From positions 2,072,001 to 2,136,000 of the forward strand of contig JACVVK020000001.1 of assembly GCA_018292915.2 (NCBI GenBank): a stretch of 64,000 nucleotides of DNA, read 5' to 3'. A model generated the notes under the pieces. The model did no database searches. It was given only the letters and a program-made list of their open reading frames with translations, and was not told the DNA's origin. Of this stretch, positions 15,101 to 27,724 are shown one piece after another. Every line of letters begins with the position of its first letter. Position 1 is the stretch's first letter. This stretch comes from Batillaria attramentaria. Its lineage: Eukaryota; Mollusca; Gastropoda; Batillariidae. A program made the position numbers and the translations under genes.

Positions 15101-17280
15101 AATTGTACAGGATTTCACCATTTGTGATCTGAGGTAACCTCCTTAAATATCAGTGTGGGGTTAAAGGCAGAAAGGTTTTATCTTGAGTAAAAGCTGGAGT
15201 AAAATAATCTTTTACGGAAAATGTTATGTTTGATTCAGTGATGCCTGATAAAATCTGGACTGTAAGGTCAGACTAATTCCTGTCTTCTGAAGAATAAAGC
15301 CAAAGTTCAGCAACAATAGGTTTGAGAAATAATATATATTCATCTGGAGTCATCTGGCTGAGATTTTTCTGCTGAGGTTTTTCCAGTCAAAAAGTCTTGA
15401 ATCAATTTTTTTTCCCCCTTCAGAGAAATAACTCGGACAAAGACAGAAATGCGTCATGGCACAGTGTGGCAGCTGTCTGGGTGCATAGTGTGGTTTTGTG
15501 TGCACTTGGTACAGACAAGCTGTTGCTTATAGAGTGAGAGTACAACTACAAGGTTTAATATGACATTTATTCACATCCTTCCAGTGTCGATGGAAATAGA
15601 TTGATGGCAGCAGGATGATCAAGCTTTATGTTAGCTGTGTAGTGTAGTAACTGTTGTTCAGTGGGTATGGTGAATCATGGAAAGTCATTACCTTTGCAGT
15701 CTGCTTCGTCAGTGACCACACATTCGTATTACATGTACAGGGTATACCCTTACATTGTAACCTTTCTTGTTTGTTTTGCGTTTGTTTGTTGGTGGTGCCA
15801 ATTTTGTTGGGTATCTTTGGATTCAGGTATTTTTAGATTCAAAACTAACACTACTGGTATTATCAGAAAATAACACACTTTTACATTACTACTTAGTATT
15901 CAGATGTTGCGTTGACTGAATTATCCTGTCCCGAACTACCATAGTTTAGTATGTAAAGATGACATCGGATGGCTGTCATGACACAAGAATTTTAATTAAA
16001 AGCTTGCTGGTGTTGTTCCACTGTAGTGTTTTGGGTTTTTTTGTTTTTTTACATTTCATTGAGATGAGACTGGATTTAGAGGTCGTTCTCACGTTCACTA
16101 ACTTCGTAAAAACCTTGACTGGCTCACGCATTTCCAGCAAAGGGCGTGGGGAAAGGAAGAAGTATTTTAGTGAAAAAGAAAAAAAAAAGTGGAGAACCAG
16201 TGGTTTTTTTGTTGTTGTTGTTGTTTTTTTTAATTGTAGGCAGAGAGTAACGCATATTATTAGAAAAGTGGTTATTGCTGTAATCTTCACTTAAACTGGC
16301 ATACCTTTTGTTCATTTGAAATGGAAACTGATTTACCAATTATTGGTACTAAGCACCAGATGGGTCTTCATCGCCTTTCGCACAGTCGTTCATGTTGAGC
16401 AGACGGCGGTGGTTTCTTGTTTAGTATCTAACACATGGATACTTTTTCATATTAAACAAAGTTTTTAATGCAGTATAATTATAGGGTACAAATTCTATTT
16501 TTGAAAAATACTGGCAGCGTCCCACTTTACTAACAGTGTCCTTATTGTGTGGATTTCTCACCCCACACATCGAGTGAATCATGTGTTTGAATGTGATCAG
16601 GGATTTTTATTGATTTCCAGGGGCAACATCTTGCTCAGAGCATTGCCTCCACTGCAATGCCTGTTTCACTTTCAGTTTCCCACTCTGACTGTGCAGTTGC
16701 ATTGTGCTCAGCGATTGATTTCTACTGGGTCCTCACTTGGCTTGAATTGTACTGTCACTAGAGCAGATCTGCAGTGTTACTGGATGCATGTGTTTTATCA
16801 TTCTTATTGATGCAACATAGATGTGACCGATGTCTGTTCCACTTCGTCAGGCGGTGGTGTCCGAGTACCCCAGTATTCCATCCAGCACCAAGCCGCTGGA
16901 GGTGGAGAGACGTCAGGTGGGCCAGGCCCCACCCGTGGCCCCCAAGGACTTCAAGCTGAAGACGGTGGTGCAGGATAAGGGTGAGGCCCCAGCTCCTGGC
17001 CCTGCTGCTGCGCCCCAGCAGAAACCCACTCTGGAGGCCATCGACAGACAGGTGTTGCAGAGTGTGGACGACCATGCCATCCAGGTCAGTGCTTTTCACT
17101 TTCAGTGTTAGCAGTGGGACACAGTATGTATGAAGGCCTGTTGAAGTATGTTTGTTTGCGTTGAATGCATCATGGAACTCACAGGCTTCGCCTTCTGCAG
17201 TATAGCCACAACTTGGAGTGTCAGTTTTAACACATCTGAGACCCATTGACAGATGTTGTAATTGTACTTCAGAGAGAGAG

Positions 17281-17328
<48 letters not shown>

Positions 17329-19421
17329 TTGGTTTTTTTATACATGAAGTATTTGTATTGTTTGTTTTCTTCTGCAGGTTTCAAAATCTGACCACAACAG
17401 CTTCAGAGACCTTGTGTGGGATTTGATCTACTCAAAGAACATCACAAATGAGATTGAGAAAGTCCGGTGAGTGAACCCTTTGGGAAAGTATTGGGGGCTT
17501 GGGGCAGTATGGGGCTTGAGGATGGGGGCAGAGGAGAGAGGTCCAACAGGGGAAGTAATCTAAATTTCCCAAAAGGGATGGGTGAGTGAGTGAGTATTTT
17601 AAGGCTTAACGCCGCGTCAGCGACAAAGACTAATTCGCGGCAGCCCAAAAGGGATAATACACCAAAAAAAATGGTATTTTAGGAATGGATACTGTGTCCA
17701 TTAATACTCAACACAAGAGTTTGCATGAAATGCATGTACTTCAAGTGCAAATCATATGACATTCAAACCTTTTTCATCTGCTTGATTCTGATGGTTCAGT
17801 TGCTGATATTTCTCTGTGGTTGGTTGTTCTGACAGTGTGATATTCCGCTGGCTGGCAACCAAGAACCTGAAGGAGATGAATTTTGATAAAGTGGAGAAGG
17901 GCAGCCCAGAGGAAGTTCTCATGGGGCTTAAGACAGGCACGACCACCTACGCAATGGTCTTCGATACCATGTGCAAGTGAGTACAGTCTCCAACCCTTTT
18001 GCTTGAACTGGATGTGTTTTTCTTAGTCCTGTGAAGTTTGCAGATATATTTGCAGATTGGAGTTTTAGAAGGATATGCTTTTGAAGGCAAAGAGTTTTAG
18101 ATGGATATGCTTTTGAAGGCAAAGAGTTGAGAGAGAGAATCCCTGCAGTTTGTCTTAAATGGAATTGACTGTTTTGTCTGCAGCTACGCAGGTCTTCACT
18201 CCAAAATCATCAGCGGTTATGCCAAAGGTGCAGACTACAGGCCAGGTATGCGCTTCACCCCCGGCCAGAACCAGCACTCATGGAATGCCATCTACATCTA
18301 TGGAACTTGGTGTCTCATTGACGCCCACTGGGCCGCTCGTCGCATCATCGGCAAGCAGGCGTCCACAGAAGAGTTCCACTACCAGCTGGACGAGTATTTC
18401 TTCCTGCCCGACCCCCACCAGCTCATCTACACTCACTTCCCTGATGACCCCAGGTAAGGTTTAAACTGCTAAAGGGTTAAACTTCCCGTCACTTTCATTG
18501 GATGAAATGCATGATGCTTTTCAAGTCTTGCTAACATTCTGAGTGTGGAATTCCCATTGTGTACTAGAATTGCTCAGAATGGCTGTGAAATATTATAGCA
18601 AGTGGAAGTGGTGCAAGTAAAATTTTGACTTTTTAGTCCTCATGTTACATTTGCATGTTGCCTTAGACTCATGGATAACTCTGCACTGAACAGTTTCGTC
18701 CCCTGGTTAATTCCAGTTCCACTGTATACTTGGGTATGCTGTCAGAACAGCTTCTTAGGTAAAGGCATGCGCATAGACCAGTTTATCAAGACCAACAGCC
18801 TGAAAGCAAAACCTCTTTTTCTTTGATTTGGAAAACTATCGTGTAGTTACAATAAAACCTTTTTTGAGTGACCTTTCATGGGACCGTGCAAAAACGGTCG
18901 TGAACGACAACTGGTCGCCCAAACTGCAGTCAGTCACAATGGTGTCCGGACCCGGCCCTGCCCGGCCGGGAGCCGCGCATATCAACCGTAGGGATCATTG
19001 CATAATAAGTACAGTGTGCATGCGTGGATTTGACTCAGAAGCAGAGTTTGGTGTTTCTGTGGAGTCTTTCATAATCAAGGCTGTGCGGCTTTACCTAAAT
19101 TTTAGCGACGGAAAACGTGAACAGAGTCGCGTGTGCCACCATGTTTTGTAACCACTTCTGTTTCACGCATGCGGTGTCAAACTTGTGTGACGCATTTAAA
19201 TTTTATGGCGGGAAACAAAAACACTTACACATACACACAAGCACAGCTTGCATGACTTGGGTGACAACCACGAATCTAATTGCTTCTGTTTATTCCTCAA
19301 CACGACAGAAAAACATTTTTAATAAGCGGGTGCTAACGGTGCCAGTGGACACACACTGAATACCAGTCACACTCACACACAAACGTCGGACGACGTACGC
19401 TGACTCTGACAATACACGTCA

Positions 19422-19493
<72 letters not shown>

Positions 19494-22400
19494 CGTACGC
19501 TGACTCTGACATCCTGGCGTCAAATCTGTCACTGAGCTGATCAGTTAATCCGGCTGAATTCAAGTCCTCGCGGCATCAGTCCCCTGGGCTCTCTCTCGCT
19601 CTCTCTCTCTCTCCCTCTGTCTCTCTCTCTCTCTCTCACACACATACACACACCGCACGCCGGCACACACACGCGCAATCACATAAGAAAAAGTCGCTGA
19701 TGCGGCTCTGTTCGCCGTTCTGTCTGATTTTCTTAAGTGCCGAGAGCTTTATCACATCACATGTTTTCGACAGCATGTCCAGCATTTCGTTAAAGTCGTT
19801 TGCCACCGCGTATCGCTGACGCTCCGTAAACATTCTGCTTACTTCACTCAAAATTCCCACACAGCAGCATTGATGTCCCTGTACAGCATATGACGTAGCC
19901 GTTTGTATTTCCGCATGCATGAATCGACATGAGTCGATATGTGTGTGTAGCCGGTAGGTACGTCACAAAAACAAGAAACAGTTTCTGTTTTCTTTATTGT
20001 CAAACACAAAAACAAGGATTAGCAACCACATCATATCTGCCTTACTTCACACACACACAAAGACACACTTTGACACGCGCGTTATAGGTGTTTTGAGAAA
20101 ACAGTGATCAGTGATTTGACAGGTGTTAGAATAAATGGAACTGACGCTGAAACTGGATGAGGTGATCACCACCCGCTTAACTGCAGTTGTGTTTAGGTGG
20201 CGCTAAGCCGCCTCCGTGATGCCGGGCACGATGAAATCCTCCAGCACGAGCCCGACCTACTGTGACTGGTCACGCGTGGACCACGACTTGGCAGCCCGCG
20301 GGGTATTGTCAGGGATTGTGCCGTGGGCGGTCGGCGGTGCTGTCGACAAGGTGTGAATCCGCGCAAACAAAGACAGGGGTGGTCGCCAGCAAGAGAGGCG
20401 GGGGGTCGTTTTGCCAGCAAAATAGTGGTCTTAAGTCGCGTACTGCAGTTGGTCGGTCGTTGGAGATGCAATAAAGAAGAAAAACCGTCCGTGCCGGGCA
20501 AAAACGGTCGTGAACGAAAAACGGTCGCTCAGTCAAGTGGTCGCTTAGTCAAGTTTCTACTGTACTTTTGCATTACAACTAAGTATGAAAAAGTCATCTT
20601 GTGTACCAACTTGTAACTTACGACTCTTACTTTTGGTTGATTTCAGGTGGCAGTTGTTGGAACGGCCAGTCACGCTGGAGGAGTTTGAAAACATGCCTCA
20701 CATGAAACCACAGTTCTTCAAGTATGGGTTAGAGTTTGTCACATCACGCACTGCTGTCATCTACAGTCGTGGAGAGACCCACATTCGCCTGAGGTACCCA
20801 GCGCACAAAATCGCAGTAGCCTTCAACTACACCATACAGTTTGAGGATGGCATTGAGGAATACAATGGTGTTAAGCTCAACAGGTAAAGCAATTTGTTTT
20901 GTTTTTTGTTCAAAGATGTGAAAAAAGTTTAACAGGCATGTCAGTATTTAGGACGTAAATAAGTATTTATTAGGGCCTATATAGAATTCCATGGACTACA
21001 TTGTGATGGTGAATTTTTTCTTCTTCTTTCTAAAACTTGTTTTGTGGTGTTATACTTGACAGCTTTACATTGTCAACTTTGTGTAGCGCTCACTATAAAC
21101 TGTTACTGATAAGCTGCTGTGGATTTTCTGACTCAGAGAAAAAAGACTAAGACTTGATATTCTGGCTAATGCTACTGCAGTTTGAAGATGAGGTCATTTC
21201 TGCTGAACTGCTGTATTAACATTCTGCTTGTCTTTCTGTAGGTATGGCCTGCAAGAAAGTTCCGGAGGCATTGCATCTTTCTCTCTTCGTTTGCCTGTAA
21301 CAGGCTCCTACATCATCTACATATATGCAAAAGAAGACACCCCAGAGAACAAAGAAAATGTGTATGCTCAAGTTTGCGAATACAAGATTGAGCATGAATC
21401 AGTCACAGACACTCCTCCTGAGCCATACCCACCCTGCTCCAGTCTCACATGGGGTCCTGGTTCAGCATTCTACCGCTATGGCCTGACAGCCTTCCAGACG
21501 TCGTCCACCATCCACACACGGGAAGGAAAGGCAGAGCTGCAGATCCGACAGCCTCGTTCCATGCAGTTTATGGCCAAGTTGAAGCACAACAACATCAGCG
21601 ACTCAGAGCTGGAGGCCTACGTCATTCACCGTATCGTCGGCAGCACTGCCTACTTCAACATTACCGCTCCAGGTCGCGGTGAGTACGGGCTGGAGATCTA
21701 CGCAAACGACCCTGAGACGGAAGGCCAGACGCTGTACCATGTGGCCCAGTACCTCGTTTTGTGTCAGGAGGATGTGAAGGCTGAGCCCATGCCCAAGCTG
21801 CCACCCGGCTACCTCGGCCCTCAGCCCAAGTTCAACGAGTTCGGCATGAAGGCCGTCTCGCACCAGGATCCCATTATCCACCTGGACTGCAACACCGTCA
21901 CCATCCAGCTCAAGTGCGAGCAGCCCATGAGGGTGACAGCCAACCTCATCTCCGTGGAGAAGGAGGAAGAGTTCCCAGATTTTGTCTTCTCCAACACTGT
22001 GGGCTCCAACATCACCTTTGTAGTCAACCTGCCCCACTCGGGCTTCTTCAAGCTGCAGATCTACGCCATTGCGCTGGCTGACAAGCGGCAGGAGCTGCCA
22101 GGTGTGTACAACTACCTGATCAACTGTCGCCAGGTGACGCAAGCCGTCTTCCCCTTCCCCAAGCAGTATGCGCAGTGGAAGGAGGGCTGCTTCATGGCAG
22201 AGCCTGGCGTCATCCCCAGTCCACGTGGCCCATACGGCAACCAGGTAAGAGTCAGTAGCGTAGTGAAGAAGATAGAATTTAGTGTGTCTGCATACTGTCT
22301 TACCTAAACGTACACTTAATAGCTGCTTACTCAGTAGCATTTCTCTCCTGAAGGCTGACCAGTCTAAATTATTTGTCACCCTCCTGCAGTTTCATTTATT

Positions 22401-23002
22401 TCCTATACATGTGTGTGTGTGTTGGGGGAGGAGGAAGGGCTTGGAGGGGGGGCGGGGGAAGTGGGTGGTGATGGTGGTAGGGTCATGTTTTCTGCCCAGA
22501 CATCAGTGTGTCAGCACTGTGACATCCTGATCGCATCCAGGGTATTTGTCACCCTGGCAGTTTCATTGATGTTAGAGAAGGACCTTGGGTGTGGGGGGGG
22601 TGGGGGTAGGTTTTTTCTTGCTACTTTATTGATGTCAGCATTTGAGCACTGTGACACATCCCTCTATTTTTTTTTTCCCCTAGAATAAATGATGATCTTG
22701 ACAAATTTGTATTGCTTACAAGCACATGTAGTGATGTACAACATTTCACTGTCTGTCACAAACAGGTACAGGTTGACCGCTTGCCAGACACTGTCAACTT
22801 CCGCGTGTCCATCCCTGGTGCTGAAGCAGTGGCTGTGGTTGCCAACAATGAGTGGTCCCACCTGAAGCGTGGGGAAGGGAACGAATGGAGCGGACCTGTC
22901 CGAGTGGGTCATTGCTATGGCACCAACGCCAAGGTCACTCTCAACGCCAACTTTGGAGGAGACAAGACTAGCTATGCTACTCTCCTGGAATATGTCTTGT
23001 AA
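9149..23002 (+). CDS. Double transglutaminase-like KY/hillarin-family protein (gene 1, 1312 aa)
   Basis: I join 16 coding exons: 9149-9295, 9606-9694, 10419-10562, 10972-11164, 11664-11868, 12283-12539, 12706-12969, 13350-13580, 14893-15090, 16851-17084, 17378-17466, 17836-17976, 18184-18453, 20647-20883, 21242-22244, 22766-23002. All phases agree and total 3939 nt. The ATG is chosen because TGA at 9122-9124 lies in frame in the same exon, whose acceptor is at 9118. Domains: transglutaminase-like core 1 (~35-215), two beta-rich KY-type repeats (~239-475), a Pro/Gln-rich linker (~476-640), core 2 (~640-820), repeats at ~842-950 and ~968-1075, then a third repeat plus C-terminal lobe (1088-1312). 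Core 1 has H158 and D173, core 2 has H762 and D777. The expected nucleophilic Cys is Q115 and T719, so protease or transglutaminase activity is unlikely. Vertebrate KY is a muscle Z-disc/cytoskeletal protein; a cytoskeletal scaffold role here is inference. No signal peptide or membrane segment is seen. Confidence 0.9.
13758..14581. mobile_element. Tigger/pogo-like non-autonomous DNA element (MITE) in intron 8 of gene 1
   Basis: The left end reads CAGTCAAACCTGTGTAAGGC and the reverse complement of the right end reads CAGTCGAACCTGCCATGGCG, followed by GGTCACC on both sides. A TA dinucleotide flanks each end (756-757 and 14582-14583 in context), as expected for the Tc1/mariner/pogo superfamily. 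The 824-bp body has no transposase frame but holds several internal copies of a gaccg(c)/ttagacag word. Assignment to Tigger/pogo rests on the CAGT terminus and TA target site and is an inference. Confidence 0.7.
18848..20564 (-). mobile_element. Decayed Tigger/pogo-like DNA transposon in intron 13 of gene 1
   Basis: The ends are diverged inverted repeats: left TACAATAAAACC...GAGTGACC, right (reverse complement) TACAGTAGAAAC...AAGCGACC. They resemble the termini of the 13758-14581 element. On the minus strand, 19920-19690 encodes a stretch ending in LKKIRQNGEQSRISDFF, which looks like the C-terminal tail of Tigger-type transposases (tails ending S-I-T-D-F/Y-F). No intact transposase is present. 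The interior holds (CT)n(CA)n tracts (about 19422-19490 and 19590-19656) and a 21-base word, CGACGTACGCTGACTCTGAC, duplicated at about 19390 and 19491. The word AAAAACGGTCGTGAACGA is also repeated near both ends. The element is old and inactive. Confidence 0.6.
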
Positions 23003-25070
23003 CCTAGCAACACGGGACTTTTTTGTCGGAGTGTATTGCTGTGTGCTCGTACCATCTGATTTTGTAAATGGGAAATTTACAAGTTTGTGTTGGTCTGCTT
23101 GATGTAGGCAGTAATCAGAGGGAGCACAGGGAAAATGGTGCTTCATTGAGCAATACTTTGTGGAGGTATGAAGTAGGGCAAATGGTTGAAGGTTGGAGAA
23201 TCGAACAAAGAAAACACATGGTATATTTGTTTTACATGTGGCAAAACTGGAAAGTTCCTGAGGGAAAAAAAAAATTCCAAGTGAAAGTTTTGACCGTGAA
23301 AGAAGAGCACAGTACTACACTTCATTTTAAATACACTTGATTGTATTTGTAATCTTAAACATTCTGCTTTTGCAAATTTTCTTGAGAATTCATACAGTAA
23401 TGCTTTGTAGAAGATGATATAATCTTACCCTTTTCTTGTATTTCCCTCACGGTGTGAGTTTCTGCGGTGCGGAAAAACTTCCTGAAATCCTGGAGTAGTC
23501 TGTGAAAGATTCCAGTTCAACATTCATAGGAAACACAGCGGATGTGTATGGACACTGATACACCCCAACAATTCATCCAGAAAGATGCGACCAGTTGGTG
23601 GATGGGTGTTTGATTGCTGTCAGAAATTGGTTTACGTTGAGATTCAGAAAGCATTGCACTGAACGAATGAGAGGTAGATTAACATGCACTTGTCACCATT
23701 AGTACTGGTGAAAATACCAGGGTTTTTAAGAACATACTAGAGAGAATGAGTTCATCGTAATAAAACAGAAAGGCACGTGACATCACAGCCCTTCATTGCT
23801 TACAGTTCGGATAGAAACGTAGACAGAAAGATGCGTCTTGTGTAAACTTGCCATTTTCTTGTATCACTGGTATTATTTCTGAAACTTTACGCCAACACTT
23901 GTTACTACGAATACAACAACTCGCTTTGTTGTTCTGTTTTTCTTTCCCCATGACAGTACATGTAACCACAGCTGGCCTTTACTTTCTCGCTTGATTCTTG
24001 ATCTCTGCACTGCTGATATAAATCTGCTCACGTATCGTTTGTTCATGCATAGCGGGCACAAGAGTGTTATGGTGACGTAGTTTTAGAGAGAAGGTGCACT
24101 CACTAAGTGGTATGTGTATCCAGTCGTTTTGTCTGGTGTTGTGTAGACTGTTGTCGGCTTGAATATTCCTGTGTTTCTTTTGTTTTCTGTGGTAGATCGG
24201 GACTGTGTCCTGGCTAGGCTTTTTTCTTCCGGCAGTTAAAGCTACATGGCAGACAAGGTCTTGGTGAAATCTCAGCAGGAGTTAACTCTGTTATCTTTAC
24301 GTGAATTTCTACAACTGTTTCCGTTTCACTGTCTTGGTATATAATTTTTGTTGTTTTTAAAAAAAATAATTTTGTGAAACGTTTACATTTTGGAGCATGT
24401 GTACATGTTTTGTGTGTTACATTTTGCCTTCCGTGTTATCAAACACTTTTTTTCAGTTGTATGTTCACTGCCGTCTAGTGATAAGATGTGATTATTATTG
24501 GTATAAATATATGATTTTGTAAAGTTAAATTTTATTTCTGTTACTTTATATTGCAATCAGTTTTTCATTTGGACCGTCTTTAACATGTAGTGCAAATTTT
24601 TTTTTTTAATCTGCCATTCTGTTTACTCCACTTGTACTTTTCATATTCTGTCTCTGACACATGCAAGTGTTTCTAGATAGGAAACACTGACACTCTTGAC
24701 ATCTACTGTATCCTCTCTGAAGATCTGCAAAATTTATATTCCTTTTTTTCTGGTAGCTATGTACCTGCCCTGATCTTTTTTCATACAAATTTTTTTTCTG
24801 AGCAGCTTTTATGCCACTTAGTGATAACTTTGTTAGCCATTTTTCCACAGCATTTTTTTTTCATTCAGTTTGAGCTACACTAAATAGGATAACGGCTACA
24901 ACTACCTATTATGTTTTGTTGTTGATAGTGTTTCTTCTGCTGGTGCTAGAAGATAGACAGCTTGTGCATAGATAGTTTACTATTAACAACTTGTTGATGA
25001 AAATATTTGTATTGACTAGAACTTATTTCTTAGAGGGCTGTCCGCAATAAACTGCTTAATAAAAACACTC
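23003..25070 (+). other. 3' UTR of gene 1
   Basis: About 2.06 kb follows the TAA stop with no further coding sequence. It is AT-rich, with few microsatellites compared with the introns, and ends at a pair of polyadenylation signals. The extent is inferred from the signals, not from transcript data. Confidence 0.6.
25046..25063 (+). promoter_or_regulatory. Polyadenylation signals of gene 1
   Basis: Two AATAAA hexamers lie 12 bases apart (25046-25051 and 25058-25063). A GT-rich stretch (about 25076-25110, GTGTTTTGTGTTTGGGAG) follows, as expected of a downstream cleavage element. Confidence 0.65.
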
Positions 25071-25671
25071 GCTCAGTGTTTTGTGTTTGGGAGTGTGTTG
25101 TACTTGTTATTTCGGCTTGGCTGGTGAGACATTTTCATAAAAAAGGTTACATGATACATTTGCTTACTGCATGTGGAGCCTGACATGCATGAATATTTAA
25201 GGTCCCTGTTCTTGAGGAACCAAAAAATAAATTCATGTAACATTTTCAAGAAAACGAGTTGCAGTTATAATACCCAGCCTGTGACTAAGACAGATAATAT
25301 CGCCATATAATACAGTCCAGTTTATGTAACGGGATTGTTTTTTGGGGTTGTGCTTAACACCTCTGGGGTAATGGTTGTGTCTGAAGTTCCTTCTCCCAGT
25401 GCCAAGTGTGGGGTGCTCATTTTCGCTGGAATGCGGAGCCATTGTCTGTTGCGCAAGACATTGCGGCAGTGTCGACAGAACCTCAGCGGGGCGGAAAATG
25501 TGTGCACACACCTACATACATCTATCTCATAAGACAGTGATAAAGAAGAAGAAGAAAACAAAAAAAAACAAAAAAACAGGGTTTGTCTGGCATCCAGAAG
25601 CTTACGGCACGCTCATCAATCAACGAGGCAAGCTTAAATAAGCTGAGAAGGAACAAGTATGTCAGGTGTCT

Positions 25672-25737
25672 GGAGCCGCGATAGCTGAGTTGGTGGTGCG
25701 TTGGATCGTGAGTTCAGATCCCGGCTAGGAGCGCAAA
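25672..25737 (+). mobile_element. 5' head of a tRNA-derived SINE
   Basis: GGAGCCGCGATAGCTGAGTT followed by GGTGGTGCGTTGG resembles a tRNA 5' arm with an A box, and GAGTTCAGATCCC resembles a B box. The unit is short and runs straight into a (CA)n tract (about 25738-25778), so it is a truncated SINE head rather than a functional tRNA gene; no clean acceptor stem can be formed. Confidence 0.55.
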
Positions 25738-26696
25738 CACACACACACGCACACGCACACACACACACACACACACATATCTTTCCCGCGTAGCCACGTG
25801 TTTGATATCACTCAAATGGTGACAACAAGGACGTCATACCCGACACCAAACAAGCCGCCGCAAGCCAGAATAATATTATAAGTTGCAGAAAAAAAAGTCG
25901 GTTACGGACGTTTAGCTTGACGCGTATCAGGTCTTGCACCTCGTACACTGCGCACCAAAGGTAAAAGCAGAAAATACATGTACAAAAGCTATTTTAACAC
26001 CTTCACTATGTTAAAACAATAGATTCACACTGAAAACCCAGGCGGGACAAAAAGGTGCTGACTGCCAACGTTTCCTTTCTCCTCTGGCTGTGTGCACTGG
26101 ACCTGTCTAGTTTGCCTAACTTGTCACATTCACCACAGTCCGAGACATCCCGCATCAGTTGGGCATATAGTACTAGCATTCAGCTACTCGGCGACTCAGT
26201 GAAGTGAAATCAGTGTAAAGAGTTACACGTATTGCGAAATGTGTTTTCGATGCTGAACATGCATTAGCCGCGTTTTCAGTGCTTTCGACGGCGTTGATTC
26301 ATCATGTACGCAGTGCTTCGAATGCCCGTTTTCCGATCAGTCACGGAACATATTTTAGGATTACTAACACCACCAGGCATTTTGTGTTGACAAGACAGTG
26401 ACTAAAATAACTTGACGCTTTCTCGTGTCGTGATTCTGCAGACTCGGACCTGAGTTACAGTCATAACCCTGTTACGCCATCCGATCAGAGTTTGTTCAGA
26501 ACCGCAGCCAAGCTGGCAAAAATTCATGGGCTTCGTAAGTCAAACTTTTTCGTCTAGCTCGTCGGCGGTAAACTTGACATGTTTAGATTTTCCTCTGGGG
26601 TAAAAATAGCAAGCATCAAGTTGCGGTTACGAATACTTCAGTGTACCAGGTTCAAGTTCATCTCTCTCTCTCTCTCTCAGTCTCAGGCACACACTG

Positions 26697-26759
26697 ACTG
26701 CACACACACACACACACACACACACCGTGACACACACACACACACACACACACACCCCG

Positions 26760-26796
<37 letters not shown>

Positions 26797-26832
26797 GTCG
26801 AGTCCACACACACACACCGTCGAGTCCACACA

Positions 26833-26863
<31 letters not shown>

Positions 26864-26868
26864 GCGCA
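26697..26868 (+). repeat. Compound (CA)n / CACCGTCGAGTC / (CG)n repeat
   Basis: Runs of CA are broken by short CCGTGA, CCCGTC and CCGTCGAGTC spacers, the last present twice, and end in a pure alternating CG tract of about 18 bases (26848-26866). CA and CG alternation are both Z-DNA-prone. Confidence 0.85.
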
Positions 26869-27276
26869 CAAAACTTTCAGTGTTCTCCAGCAGAGCACAG
26901 GAATACAAAAGCGTTCATGCACGTGCGGCAAGCGCAACTAACGGCGCGAAAAGGCCACGCCCCCCTGGAACACCAGAAAGGCCATGGAAACCCGACACCG
27001 CGGCACCAGAAGTAGAGCGCCCTGTTACATTGCTTAACACTCTAGTTCGCGCTATTGTTCCGTTTTGTTGCTAAGGCAACGGATGAGATAGCTCTTGGCA
27101 CTCAGTAACTGAGTTTCAGGTCGGCGTTCTTCTCTTTGGTACGGAAAGATTCACATCTGTATATATATACTGACAAACCACATAGAATATTTCTGGAGTG
27201 AGACACAACGCTGACTGAACAACTCCAGTCCCGTCGGTCGAAACGACCCAGCCAGCTAGCCAGTGTATTTCAGCGG

Positions 27277-27330
<54 letters not shown>

Positions 27331-27724
27331 CAGTTTTCAAAACGGGCACATCTTTACGATTAACTGAAGCTGGCCAACTTTTGTTTAGTTTTCAAGTGGA
27401 ACACTGACTGGTTTCGCTCGTCAGTGCGCCTCAGTATACGCTCGAAATAGTCTTGGTATTGGTACAGCTCTCAATGCGATACAACGTTCAGTGTTGATAC
27501 GCGAGCGGTAGAAATAAAATCAACTTCTACGACTGTTGTTACACTACTGACTGGAGTTTGGTCACGGCGCGTCATCGAGTACCAATCGCTCAGTTTAGTT
27601 TGCTCAATGCCGCCAGCCCGGCTCACAGACGCCGTCACTGTCCAGGTGTCTAGGATGCGTGATGATTGATGCCACGAAAACAGATCAGAAGGATACATGT
27701 ATGTGAGCGTAAACTGAAATGGTC

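Noticed and set aside
19636..20501. Intact transposase gene in the gene 1 intron
   Set aside because: Only short frames remain, split by simple repeats; the tail resembles Tigger transposases but no complete DDE domain is present.
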